From Alistipes sp. (lineage in GTDB: Bacteria > Bacteroidota > Bacteroidia > Bacteroidales > Rikenellaceae), in the NCBI GenBank assembly GCA_017646625.1, contig JAGCMF010000022.1, positions 1-42,634 on the forward strand: a stretch of 42,634 nucleotides of DNA, given 5' to 3'. Made by a program: the position numbers and the translations under genes. The first letter of the stretch is position 1. Every line of letters starts with the position of its first letter. A model generated the notes under the pieces. It saw only the letters and a list, made by a program, of their open reading frames with translations, did no database searches and was not told where the DNA came from. Positions 1 to 7,338 of the stretch are shown one piece after another.

Positions 1-11
1 GCGGCCCCTAA

Positions 12-104
12 CTAAAATGCCGTCAATGGGACGTACGACAAGTACTACCCATCGACGGCATTTTTGCCGAGTGTAGCACTCGGCACCCTTCTGACAAGAA
101 ATTT
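12..104 (-). repeat. Degenerate copy A of a local repeat
   Basis: This stretch resembles 2241-2370 in the same orientation. Both share the 18-mer CCCTTCTGACAAGAAATT (86-103 and 2353-2370). Read on the minus strand, 12-68 gives VDG-stop-YLSYVPLTA, which matches RLDGTYLAYVPYIE in the other copy, although here a stop and a frame change interrupt it. The DNA also folds: ATGCCGTC pairs with GACGGCAT around an inner GTAC-GACAA-GTAC hairpin, and TGCCGAGTG/CACTCGGCA (64-84) forms a second hairpin. It could be the remnant of a small gene end or a structured mobile repeat; the family was not recognised. Confidence 0.55.
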
Positions 105-120
105 CCTGTGATAAGGGGTC

Positions 121-175
121 ATTCTCGACCTCTCAATCATTCGGCTGAATGGGACATACTAAGCGGATATAGGTA
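121..175 (+). repeat. Degenerate copy B of the same repeat, inverted
   Basis: Bases 139-165 match the reverse complement of 2302-2328 at 24 of 27 positions. In the plus-strand frame the segment reads IRLNGTY-stop-ADIG, against IRLDGTYLAYVP in copy C. It therefore lies head-on to copy A, which it follows directly. From about 166 to 517 the sequence is AT-rich, and nothing was recognised there apart from the hairpin at 362-398. Confidence 0.5.
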
Positions 176-361
176 TTTATTTATTAATACACTGATAATC
201 AGAATACTTTAATAGTTGATTCTAGCAAAAGATACATAGAAACATACATAAGATATAGAGTACTATCTAAATATAGTGTTCTCCAATATATATACACTAG
301 TATATTGCTAAATAGTTGATAACTAACATATAATACAAATGTTATCATCTAGACAAAGACA

Positions 362-398
362 AAACCAGAGTAGGATACATAATACCCTACTCTGGTTT
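362..398. terminator. Strong hairpin, probable terminator
   Basis: AAACCAGAGTAGG (362-374) pairs perfectly with CCTACTCTGGTTT (386-398) around an 11-base loop. The T-run is weak on the plus side (GGTTTCATT). On the minus side the stem is followed by TTTGTCTTTGTC, so it may work in either direction. No gene that it would terminate is visible in the window. Confidence 0.5.
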
Positions 399-517
399 CA
401 TTGCATGCCTATTAACATTGATTAATATTGTATCGTACAATATTAACTATGTAGAGTGCAGAAGCTCAAGACATATAGCTTCAAAGATACTATATGAAAT
501 GCGATACCTCACACCCC

Positions 518-548
518 TTTGCTTTGTGAATAATATTTCGTATATTTG
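518..548 (+). promoter_or_regulatory. Bacteroidota-type promoter for the 641 gene
   Basis: TTTG at 518-521, exactly 19 bases of spacer, then TATATTTG at 541-548. This is a perfect match to the TTTG-N19-TAnnTTTG consensus of the Bacteroidota housekeeping sigma factor. Transcription should start near 555, giving a leader of about 85 bases. Confidence 0.75.
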
Positions 549-640
549 CATAAGTGTGATGAAATTATTCCTAATATGATTACTTTGGACTATCTTAGGA
601 ATTAATAATTTATAATTTCTTCAAAAACAAAGGTTTTAAT

Positions 641-1702
641 ATGAAAAATACAGGATACTTCATTTTTGTTATTATATGTCTTATTCCTAATTTATTATTC
701 GCTCAGACCAATCATACTATAAGCGCGAAAAGGGTGCCTATAGTAGTATATACTCCTTTTAACTTTCATAGTTATCTTATGGATGCGTTCAATTGTGGCG
801 AAGGTCATGATTACTATGTGGTTACAGAAAATAAAACATTTGTTCATAATAATCGAATTGGTGCGGAATATTATAAAGGGGAATATTGCACCCGACAATT
901 AAGAGAAGCACCGATACTTAATATTTCAGATTTTAAGCACACGATTCTATCGAATGACAGTTGCTTTTTCTTTGCTCCAACACCTACCCAAAAATACAAC
1001 AATGAGTATTTGGGCATAAAACGTGGCGATAGCATTTCGTTTATAGACAAGGATGGTAATGCGTATGAAACATTGGAAGAGTTGTTAACAAAGATCTATA
1101 ATGCCGAATCTTTAGATGTGTTTTATGAAGCTTATTTAACAGAAATACGAAATGCACTATACCATAGAGGCACACATAATATGCTCTATCAGATATATGA
1201 CGACAATCAAGCGATATCGCTATTGAAGGATAATTATGACTTTATCTATTTCTACGATCAAGATGTAGAATCGGCTATTAACAACTTTATTGATTATGTG
1301 AATTCCATTATTCATAATGAATCTATTTGCAAACAACTAAAAAAAGATCTTAAAAAACTTGTTGTTGAACGACCATGCATAGGAAATATAGAATCGTTTA
1401 ATAAGGCATTTAGAGAATATGTTCTTAATAAATCAGAGGATTGCATTTACTTAATGCTTATGGATATTACTTCCACTTTGAAACACAATTTAACCGAGCA
1501 TGAATATAAAATTTTCTCTAAGAGACATATAATTTACCAAAATAAGGTTATCGCATCCTATGAGTATTTGGCAAGAAAATATCAAAAGGATGTCAATAAT
1601 AATGGCATTATAAGCTGGGATCCTATGTATGGCGATATTGTTAATTATATTACGAGAACTATATTATTTCCAAAGGGACAAGTATCTTGTAAAATAGAGT
1701 AA
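641..1702 (+). CDS. Secreted orphan protein, function unknown
   Basis: A 353-residue protein. It starts with a classic signal peptide: a lysine, a hydrophobic core over residues 5-20 and an LFAQ cleavage site. The mature part has no further membrane segment, so export to the periplasm or beyond is likely. I recognise no domain or catalytic motif. The C-terminal half is helical-looking and rich in Lys, Asn and Tyr, with cysteines near residues 230, 247 and 268 and at the very end. The gene is clearly AT-rich compared with the window from 2687 onward, stands alone behind a near-perfect promoter, and is bracketed by repeat copies. Together this suggests recent acquisition. It is a convincing gene because of the promoter, the signal peptide and the long open frame, but its role is unknown. 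Confidence 0.75.
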   Translation: MKNTGYFIFVIICLIPNLLFAQTNHTISAKRVPIVVYTPFNFHSYLMDAFNCGEGHDYYVVTENKTFVHNNRIGAEYYKGEYCTRQLREAPILNISDFKHTILSNDSCFFFAPTPTQKYNNEYLGIKRGDSISFIDKDGNAYETLEELLTKIYNAESLDVFYEAYLTEIRNALYHRGTHNMLYQIYDDNQAISLLKDNYDFIYFYDQDVESAINNFIDYVNSIIHNESICKQLKKDLKKLVVERPCIGNIESFNKAFREYVLNKSEDCIYLMLMDITSTLKHNLTEHEYKIFSKRHIIYQNKVIASYEYLARKYQKDVNNNGIISWDPMYGDIVNYITRTILFPKGQVSCKIE

Positions 1703-1808
1703 GTACAACTGTAAGCGATTTATGTAAAAATGTGTTACATTTATGTCTTACTAATATAAGATTATGTAATTTATAGCAATGTTAATAAGTGCTTGAGTGG
1801 GTTAAATT

Positions 1809-1816
1809 TAACTTTG
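1809..1816 (+). promoter_or_regulatory. Probable -7 element TAACTTTG
   Basis: TAACTTTG matches TAnnTTTG and lies 34 bases before the ATG at 1851. The -33 element is poor. The surrounding GTTAAATTTAAC is a 12-bp palindrome that could be an operator. Confidence 0.45.
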
Positions 1817-1850
1817 GCCAAGCGCTTATATCATCAAATAGTTTTCAGTT

Positions 1851-2108
1851 ATGAAACATGTTCTAGATATAGAACAACTTTTATCAGGGAATTACTATAA
1901 ATTTTCAGACTTAGTTGGAAAGGCTGATGGTATAATGATAACTGGGAGCTATGCTACAAAATCTGCCTTAAATTATTCTGATATTGACATAATCGTTCTA
2001 TCTCAACGAGTAAACTATCTTTACTCAGAGTCTATATATTATAGGAAGAAGAATATACATATTATATTTTCCCCATACTATAAATTTCAGGAGATAAAAG
2101 TAAATTAG
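1851..2108 (+). CDS. Truncated MNT-type nucleotidyltransferase domain
   Basis: Only 85 residues. Residues 31-49 carry the minimal nucleotidyltransferase signature, GSYA followed by SDIDIIV, i.e. the GS motif and two aspartates (DxD) that bind metal and NTP. Known members of this fold add nucleotides to proteins, RNA or antibiotics and need a third acidic residue downstream. Here the chain stops soon after the next beta strand (NIHIIFSP), so the domain is incomplete. The stop lies inside ATTAGTTGAT (2104-2113), whose inverted copy is at 2231-2240. No HEPN-type partner gene is present, so a MntA/HepT toxin-antitoxin pair is not supported. The likeliest reading is the 5' remnant of a longer gene cut by a rearrangement, although it still has its own promoter-like element. 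Confidence 0.5.
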   Translation: MKHVLDIEQLLSGNYYKFSDLVGKADGIMITGSYATKSALNYSDIDIIVLSQRVNYLYSESIYYRKKNIHIIFSPYYKFQEIKVN

Positions 2109-2240
2109 TTGATATTAGTACTTTAATTTGACTTCGTAAGGTCCAAATCTACCTACATAGAAGCCTACATAGAAGTATAGAATCACACCTTAAAAAAGGT
2201 TTAATCGTTATATATTCTATGCCTACTAAAATCAACTAAT
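2104..2240. repeat. Short inverted and tandem repeats after the truncated gene
   Basis: ATTAGTTGAT (2104-2113) and ATCAACTAAT (2231-2240) form a 10-bp inverted pair around a gene-free segment. Inside it, CCTACATAGAAG occurs twice in tandem (2152-2163 and 2164-2175), and ACCTT-AAAA-AAGGT (2188-2201) is a small hairpin. The arrangement looks like the scar of an excised or degraded insertion. No transposase fragment is visible. Confidence 0.4.
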
Positions 2241-2370
2241 CACCTATATAACAAAGAGTTGCCGAGATTGTTAATCCCAGCAACTCGATATACGGAACAT
2301 ACGCCAAGTATGTCCCATCCAGCCGAATCTCTTTATCGAGGCCAAGTCTAACCCCTTCTGACAAGAAATT
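2241..2370 (-). repeat. Copy C of the local repeat, best preserved
   Basis: This is the most intact copy. On the minus strand it reads FLSEGVRLGLDKEIRLDG, then TYLAYVPYIELLGL, without a stop until about 2236. A hairpin GGAACATAC-GCCAA-GTATGTCCC sits in the centre. The 18-mer at 2353-2370 is identical to 86-103, and 2302-2328 matches 139-165 in inverted orientation. I do not call it a gene because the open frame has no credible start and the other two copies carry stops. Confidence 0.5.
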
Positions 2371-2489
2371 GGTCTCACGATGGCGAGGTTGAAAATATTT
2401 GAGCTCTTCAATCAACGCCACCGATGGGTATCCTGTCGGTGGCATATCTGTTTTTTTAAAGACAGCGGGACAGAGACTATGCACTATCT

Positions 2490-2524
2490 TTTATGCCCTT
2501 TTATGACGTTTTATGCCCTTTGGT
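2490..2524. repeat. TTTTATGCC/TTTTATGACG word repeat
   Basis: A low-complexity run built from TTTTATGCCC and TTTTATGACG words. Bases 2499-2524 are exactly repeated, in inverted orientation, at 25528-25553, 23 kb away. The rest of the 2371-2650 interval holds only similar purine-rich words and no supportable gene. Confidence 0.65.
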
Positions 2525-2650
2525 ACCCGGCAACGAAAAGGGTCAGAAAGGGCAGAGACAGTGAGACACAGCGAGGTCGGGTATCAAAAATTGTCCGCCA
2601 GATCGCAATCTCCCGCTATCCCTACATTTTGCCCTCCAGGCCACCTATAA

Positions 2651-2681
2651 TTTCTTGTTTAAGATAATTTCGTTACCTTTG
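2651..2681 (+). promoter_or_regulatory. Promoter of gph, near-leaderless
   Basis: TTTC at 2651-2654, 19 bases, then TACCTTTG at 2674-2681. The start codon is at 2687, so transcription would begin at or next to the ATG. No ribosome binding site could then precede it. Confidence 0.6.
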
Positions 2682-2686
2682 TCGTC

Positions 2687-3352
2687 ATGAAGTACGACAT
2701 TGTAATATTCGACCTTGACGGCACGTTGCTAAACACTATTGGCGACCTTGCTGCCTCTGTGGACTACGTCATGCGTAGCCGCAACCTGCCAGAGCACACC
2801 GATGCCGAGTACCGACAGATGGTTGGTGGTGGCATAAAGCGTCTGGTAGAGAGAGCACTACCCGCAAGCCTCTCTGCTGACGAGGCATACGTTGAGGAGT
2901 GTGTGGCGCAGTTCCGACGCTACTACGTGGATAACATCGACAGGTACACTGTGCCCTATGAGGGTATGTGTGCTCTTCTACGACGTCTACGTAGTGAGGG
3001 TATTGCCGTGGCTGTAGCATCCAACAAGTTTCAGCATGGCACAGACCGTCTTGTGGCGAAGTTCTTTGGCGACATCGACTTTGTGGCCATCGAGGGTAAT
3101 AGGGAGGGTGCTCCCCTAAAGCCCGACCCCTCCATTGTCGACAATATACTTGCAATGGCGAAGGTAGACCGTAGCAGGGCCATAATGGTTGGCGACTCTG
3201 GCATCGACATACGCACAGCCGCAGCAGCGGGCATAGATGCCATAGGTGTGGCATGGGGCTTCCGCTTTGCTGACGAGTTATATGCTGCGGGAGCCACTAC
3301 GGTGGTTACAACAGCTGCGGAGCTCGAGGCGCAGCTCTTTGCCGAGGCTTAA
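2687..3352 (+). CDS. gph: HAD-family phosphatase, phosphoglycolate phosphatase-like
   Basis: A 221-residue haloacid dehalogenase hydrolase. Motif I is FDLDGT (residues 8-13, nucleophile Asp9 and acid/base Asp11). Motif II is the VASNK segment. Motif III is the lysine in PLKPDP. Motif IV is GDSGID (metal-binding aspartates). The helical cap between residues 15 and 80 is the C1 type of phosphoglycolate phosphatases, which recycle 2-phosphoglycolate. Length and order fit the family, but HAD substrate specificity cannot be read with certainty from sequence. The stop codon overlaps the convergent regulator gene by 4 bases, with both stops nested in a CTTAAG palindrome (3348-3353). Confidence 0.85.
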   Translation: MKYDIVIFDLDGTLLNTIGDLAASVDYVMRSRNLPEHTDAEYRQMVGGGIKRLVERALPASLSADEAYVEECVAQFRRYYVDNIDRYTVPYEGMCALLRRLRSEGIAVAVASNKFQHGTDRLVAKFFGDIDFVAIEGNREGAPLKPDPSIVDNILAMAKVDRSRAIMVGDSGIDIRTAAAAGIDAIGVAWGFRFADELYAAGATTVVTTAAELEAQLFAEA

Positions 3353-4488
3353 GCGTGGCAGTAGCGGTGTACGGCATCTGCGGTGATGCGGTCGTCACTC
3401 AATATAATAAGACGTTCAACGACGTTATGTAGCTCGCGGATGTTGCCTGTCCATGGGCGCGTGGAGAGAAGCTCCACAGCCTCCACATCAATACCCTTTG
3501 TGGTTATATTATGGCGTGAGCATATCTCCTCGATGAAGTGTTCTACGAGGAGTGCTATATCCTCGCGCCTATCGCGTAGCGGTGGCACGTTTATCTCGAT
3601 GACACTCAATCGGTGATATAGGTCCTCGCGGAAGTTGCCAAGGCTTATCTCATGGCGTATATCCTTATTTGTTGCAGCTACAACACGCACGTCGACGGAT
3701 ATATCCTTGTCGCCACCCACACGTGTTATCTTGCTCTCCTGCAGTGCGCGTAGCACCTTTGCCTGTGCCGACAGCGACATGTCGCCAATCTCATCCATGA
3801 AGAGTGTGCCACCATCGGCGAGCTCGAATTTACCTTTACGCTGCTTGACGGCCGAGGTGAACGACCCCTTCTCATGTCCAAATAACTCACTCTCGATGAG
3901 CTCTGCGGGGATAGCTGCGCAGTTGACCTCAACAAATGGGGCCTCGGCGCGTGAGCTCTTCATATGTAGCCATCGTGCCACAAGCTCTTTGCCTGTGCCA
4001 TTCTCGCCAAGAACGAGTACGCGAGCATCGGATGGCGCAACGCGGCGTATCATGTTGCGCACGTGCTCTATGGCCTCCGAGTGGCCTATGATGTGCTGTG
4101 TGGCATAATTCGTGCGACGTGAGCTATTGCGCACCTGTCGTAGGCGAGGTGTGGCATCGTTTGTGGTGTCGCTGTCGAGGTTTCGCAGGTTGCCCAGGAG
4201 GCGGTTCATGTCTATGGGTGTAGATATGTAGTCTATAGCACCATGGCGCATGGCGGTGATGGCGGCATCAATGTCGGGTTTACGTGCCACGATGATTGTT
4301 GGCAGCCCCACATCCTCGAGCTCCATATCGCCATCCACGATGGCGGCATCGTAATGCCCGGAACGGCATAGCTCTGTGGCCGAGGGTATATTATCTATCT
4401 CTGTTGTAGCGTAGTTCTCAAACTGCAGTCGTTCGCGTAGAGAGTTGAGCATGCTTTTGGACCGTGAAAGAAGTAAAATTTTTGTCAT
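3349..4488 (-). CDS. Sigma-54-type AAA+ activator without DNA-binding domain
   Basis: 379 residues. An N-terminal receiver-like domain (1-105) keeps the phosphoacceptor-position Asp52 but has SRS instead of the acidic pair near residues 8-10. It also has Thr90 where receivers carry the signalling lysine, so phosphorylation control is doubtful. The AAA+ module (about 133-365) has Walker A GENGTGKE (161-168), Walker B LFMDEIGD, an R-finger region and the sigma-54 contact loop as GSFTSA (208-213) instead of GAFTGA. The chain ends right after the AAA+ lid (ADAVHRYCHA). The Fis-type helix-turn-helix of NtrC/NtrX relatives is missing. Such proteins may work from solution or through a partner. No frame continues the HTH: only the convergent gph lies downstream. 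Confidence 0.85.
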   Translation of the reverse strand: MTKILLLSRSKSMLNSLRERLQFENYATTEIDNIPSATELCRSGHYDAAIVDGDMELEDVGLPTIIVARKPDIDAAITAMRHGAIDYISTPIDMNRLLGNLRNLDSDTTNDATPRLRQVRNSSRRTNYATQHIIGHSEAIEHVRNMIRRVAPSDARVLVLGENGTGKELVARWLHMKSSRAEAPFVEVNCAAIPAELIESELFGHEKGSFTSAVKQRKGKFELADGGTLFMDEIGDMSLSAQAKVLRALQESKITRVGGDKDISVDVRVVAATNKDIRHEISLGNFREDLYHRLSVIEINVPPLRDRREDIALLVEHFIEEICSRHNITTKGIDVEAVELLSTRPWTGNIRELHNVVERLIILSDDRITADAVHRYCHA

Positions 4489-4490
4489 AG

Positions 4491-4522
4491 TTTGTTTATG
4501 TAAATATTTTTTAGTTACTTTG
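4491..4522 (+). promoter_or_regulatory. Probable promoter for the DUF4290 gene
   Basis: TTTG at 4491-4494 and TTACTTTG at 4515-4522 are spaced 20 bases apart, one step from consensus at the -7 box. The element lies back to back with the start of the sigma-54-type activator gene. Confidence 0.45.
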
Positions 4523-4529
4523 TAGGGTT

Positions 4530-4723
4530 AAAGACAGCCATAGGAGGTTCATGTATCGGTGATATGTAGGGGCACAATCCATCTCCATCGGTGCAGTGGT
4601 GGCGAAGGTGCGGCTTTTATGCGAAAGGTACAAATGGTCGCAGCATAATGACCCTAAAGTGTTATGATAATGAACCACAATCGTCATACTTCTATATTGC
4701 CTCATTAAGACAACAGCATAGTG
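4530..4723 (+). other. Leader of about 195 bases, no gene recognised
   Basis: Transcription from the 4491-4522 promoter would give an unusually long untranslated leader. It contains some hairpin potential around GGTGCGGC and GGTCGCAGC (about 4603-4645). I recognise no riboswitch consensus. It could be a leader or a separate small RNA. Confidence 0.3.
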
Positions 4724-5389
4724 ATGAAAAAAAACTATAACTACACACGCCGTAAGCTCTATCTACCGGAGTATGGTCGCCATATACACGAAATGGTCGA
4801 CTCGTTGCTCGAGATAGAGGATAGGGTAGAACGTACACGCCAGGCGAAGGCCGTGATTGCAGTGATGGGTAACCTTAACCCCACGCTGCGTGATACCGAG
4901 GACTTCAAACATAAGCTCTGGGATCACCTCTTCATAATGTCAGACTTCAAGCTCGACGTGGACTCTCCATACCAGCAACCATCACGCCAAGAGCTTATGC
5001 TCGTGCCACAAAAGTTGCGCTACCCGCAGACACGCATAGCCTTCAAACACTATGGCAAGTATACGCAGCAGTTTGTGCGTGCCGTGGCTGCCGAGGCACC
5101 TAATCACATCGAGGAGATGGTGAACGTGGCACGTTACATGCGTTCGAAGAGCTACGAGTTTAACAATGAGCACCCCAATAACGAATCTATAATCCGCGAC
5201 ATACGCATCATGGCGGACGGTAACGAGGAGCTTGACCTTTCGGTATTGACAACCATTCGCAGTGAGTACCGCCAGCATCCTGTGCAGCGTAATGCCAAGC
5301 GCAACAATAAGCAGCAGCGCAACAATGGCCGTAATAAGGTGCAGCGTGGCGCAAAAAATCAACAACGACATAATGCACATAAGCAGTAA
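4724..5389 (+). CDS. DUF4290 family protein
   Basis: 221 residues if started at the ATG (4724); a GTG one codon earlier is also possible. The opening KKNYNYTRRKLYLPEYGR and the following helix HEMVDSLLEIEDRVERT match the DUF4290 family as I know it, a Bacteroidota-specific group of unknown function. No signal peptide or membrane segment is present, so the protein is cytoplasmic. The last 35 residues form a highly basic, Asn/Gln-rich tail (for example RNNKQQRNNGRNK), likely disordered and possibly nucleic-acid binding. It stands between the activator gene and a promoter-led lipoprotein gene, so it is probably monocistronic. Confidence 0.8.
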   Translation: MKKNYNYTRRKLYLPEYGRHIHEMVDSLLEIEDRVERTRQAKAVIAVMGNLNPTLRDTEDFKHKLWDHLFIMSDFKLDVDSPYQQPSRQELMLVPQKLRYPQTRIAFKHYGKYTQQFVRAVAAEAPNHIEEMVNVARYMRSKSYEFNNEHPNNESIIRDIRIMADGNEELDLSVLTTIRSEYRQHPVQRNAKRNNKQQRNNGRNKVQRGAKNQQRHNAHKQ

Positions 5390-5394
5390 GACGT

Positions 5395-5402
5395 TATCTT
5401 TG
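5395..5402 (+). promoter_or_regulatory. -7 element TATCTTTG before the thioredoxin-like gene
   Basis: An exact TAnnTTTG box lies 27 bases before the chosen ATG (5429) and begins just after the DUF4290 stop. No good -33 box is seen at the usual distance. Confidence 0.5.
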
Positions 5403-5428
5403 TAGTATTGTAAATGACGAATTATAAG

Positions 5429-6571
5429 ATGAAGAGATTTATATTCCTAACCCTAATGATGGCTGCCACGCTTACGGCATGTGGCACAAAGGAGAAGATG
5501 GAGAGTGTGACCATCTCGGGTCGTTTTGTAGGCGCAAATGTAGACTCGGTATACTTGGAACGTATCACCGACGAGATGATGATGCCTGAACGTGTTGCCG
5601 CTGTTGCTTTAGCGGATAATGGTGCCTTTAGCTTTGAGGTGGAGATGGCTGCCGAGTCATCACCACGCTTCTATCGTCTCGCCTTCCCTGCAGACCGTCG
5701 TCCTGTGACGCTTGTTGTAGCCCCTGGCGACAACATCACCCTGGAGTCTGCGGGCGATGTATTCCTCAACTATGAGGTTACAGGCTCCGAGGAGTCGGCA
5801 CTCATACGTCAGTTCAACAGAGACTATTTCGGGGCGTGCGACAGATTGGCACTCATCGCCGAACGTATCGGTGGCGGTGATTCCTCGTATGATGAACGTG
5901 AGGCATACGGTGCTGCACAGGAGGCTATGCAGGCGCAGATGCGTTTTGTTGGCTCACACCAGAGTAATCTCGCATCCTTCTATGCTATGCGTCACAACAT
6001 TGCCGAGCAGTACATTCCACAGCTCGACGGCATGGGTATCAACATTGTACACTACCGCGCAGTGCTCGAGGGCATACGTGGTGCATATCCCGACTCACCA
6101 TATGCCGCCATCATAGAACGAGACATTGAGGAGGCGGAGGCCATTGCCGACCTTGTTAGTAGGGTAGAGGAGGCGTCGTTCCCCGATATCGAGTTACAGG
6201 ATATGTACAAGGTGTCGCATAAGCTCTCTGACCTTGCAGGCAAGGTTATCATGCTCTACTTCTGGACATCGGAGAATGCATATTGCAACAACATAAATGC
6301 AGAGCTAAAGGAGCTGTATTCAAAGTATCACGATAAGGGCTTCGAGGTATATCATGTGGCGGCAGATAGAAATGAGGCGGCATGGATTGAGGCTGTGCGT
6401 CAGCAGGGACTCCCCTGGATATCGCTATTTGCGGGTAATCACCCCGAGGTCTTCACGCTGTACAACATTGCGCAGCTACCTATGGCCTATCTCATTGACC
6501 GTGAGGGTAACATGTCGATAGGAGCATTCGACATGGAGACTCTTGAGGATAAGATTCGTAGACTCCTTTAG
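5429..6571 (+). CDS. Thioredoxin-like lipoprotein (TlpA/DUF4369 type) lacking CxxC
   Basis: 380 residues from ATG 5429; an in-frame ATG at 5414 would add five polar residues before the signal sequence. The signal peptide ends in a lipobox (LTAC), so it is a lipoprotein. The N-terminal half is a beta-rich DUF4369-like domain (SGRFVGANVDSVYLER), then a helical linker, then a C-terminal thioredoxin fold from about residue 265 (GKVIMLYFWTSE). In this fold the active site should read WCxxC. Here it is SENAYC, with Asn283 in place of the first cysteine and only Cys286 kept. The cis-proline region (LPMAYLIDREG) is intact. Without the nucleophilic cysteine it cannot be an ordinary disulfide reductase; a binding or structural role is more likely. 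It leads a run into lpxH, 5 bases downstream. Confidence 0.8.
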   Translation: MKRFIFLTLMMAATLTACGTKEKMESVTISGRFVGANVDSVYLERITDEMMMPERVAAVALADNGAFSFEVEMAAESSPRFYRLAFPADRRPVTLVVAPGDNITLESAGDVFLNYEVTGSEESALIRQFNRDYFGACDRLALIAERIGGGDSSYDEREAYGAAQEAMQAQMRFVGSHQSNLASFYAMRHNIAEQYIPQLDGMGINIVHYRAVLEGIRGAYPDSPYAAIIERDIEEAEAIADLVSRVEEASFPDIELQDMYKVSHKLSDLAGKVIMLYFWTSENAYCNNINAELKELYSKYHDKGFEVYHVAADRNEAAWIEAVRQQGLPWISLFAGNHPEVFTLYNIAQLPMAYLIDREGNMSIGAFDMETLEDKIRRLL

Positions 6572-6576
6572 TCTCT

Positions 6577-7338
6577 ATGATATATTTCGCCTCCGACATA
6601 CATCTTGGCTCGGGTAGTCCCGAGGTGGCACGTCGTACTGAACGTGCCTTTTGCCGTTGGTTGGATATGGTGGCACATGATGCCACGGAGATATATCTCC
6701 TTGGTGACATCTTCGACTTCTGGTTTGAGTATCGTAGGGTGGTGCCTCAAGGCTTTGTGCGCACCCTTGGTCGTCTTGCGGCACTCGCCGATAGGGGTGT
6801 GCGTATTGTTCTATATACGGGTAACCACGATATGTGGTGCTACGACTATCTTACGCGTGAGTGCTCAATAACTATTGTTAATACTCCGCAGGTGGTCAGC
6901 GTGGGTGGCCGTCGTCTGCACCTTGCCCATGGCGACAATATGAATATCTCGGGACAGCCGATGTTGCGCCTTATGAATACTATCTTCCGTTCACGTGTGG
7001 CACGCTGGCTCTTCCGCTGGCTCATACATCCCGACCTGGCACTTAAGTTTGGCGCATGGTGGAGTGGTAAGTCGCGTAAGAAGCATGGCGGCGAACGCAT
7101 AACACCTGATAAGCTTGGTTATCTCATAGAATATGCCCGCAAGCATAGGACCGCGGCACAGGATGTTGAGGCCTACATCTTTGGTCATATGCACCTTACG
7201 CACCGACATCAGGAGGATGGAGGTCTCGATGTGCTCTTCATGAGTGATTGGTCTGCGGAGGAGGCATCATACGTGGCTTTAGACAACGATGGAACATTAA
7301 CTATTAAAACATTCGTGATAGATGAAGCAGTATCTTAA
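6577..7338 (+). CDS. lpxH: UDP-2,3-diacylglucosamine diphosphatase family phosphoesterase
   Basis: 253 residues with the full calcineurin-type metallophosphoesterase set: SDIHLG (D7, H9), [21 protein letters not shown] and FGHMHL. The FDFW insertion and the length fit LpxH-type enzymes, which hydrolyse UDP-2,3-diacylglucosamine to lipid X in lipid A synthesis at the inner face of the inner membrane. The basic, aromatic segment around residues 130-170 could touch the membrane. The gene starts 5 bases after the preceding lipoprotein gene and overlaps thyA by 17 bases, so the two are translationally linked. Some Bacteroidota have LpxH paralogues, so exact substrate is inferred. Confidence 0.82.
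   Translation: MIYFASDIHLGSGSPEVARRTERAFCRWLDMVAHDATEIYLLGDIFDFWFEYRRVVPQGFVRTLGRLAALADRGVRIVLYTGNHDMWCYDYLTRECSITIVNTPQVVSVGGRRLHLAHGDNMNISGQPMLRLMNTIFRSRVARWLFRWLIHPDLALKFGAWWSGKSRKKHGGERITPDKLGYLIEYARKHRTAAQDVEAYIFGHMHLTHRHQEDGGLDVLFMSDWSAEEASYVALDNDGTLTIKTFVIDEAVS

Noticed and set aside
1851-2240. MntA/HepT-type toxin-antitoxin pair
   Set aside because: Only an incomplete nucleotidyltransferase is present and no HEPN-like partner is found on either side.
2236-2484. Open frame of 82 residues on the minus strand
   Set aside because: It spans the repeat, has no credible start or promoter, and the other repeat copies contain stops in the same frame.
2380-2667. Open frame of 95 residues on the plus strand
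   Set aside because: It runs through TTTTATGCC word repeats and across the gph promoter area, with no domain or ribosome binding site.
3635-4108. Plus-strand frame of 157 residues inside the activator gene
   Set aside because: It is antisense to a well-supported AAA+ domain and is Ser/Thr-rich noise; the same holds for similar frames opposite purC, the membrane-complex genes, lptD and mutS2.
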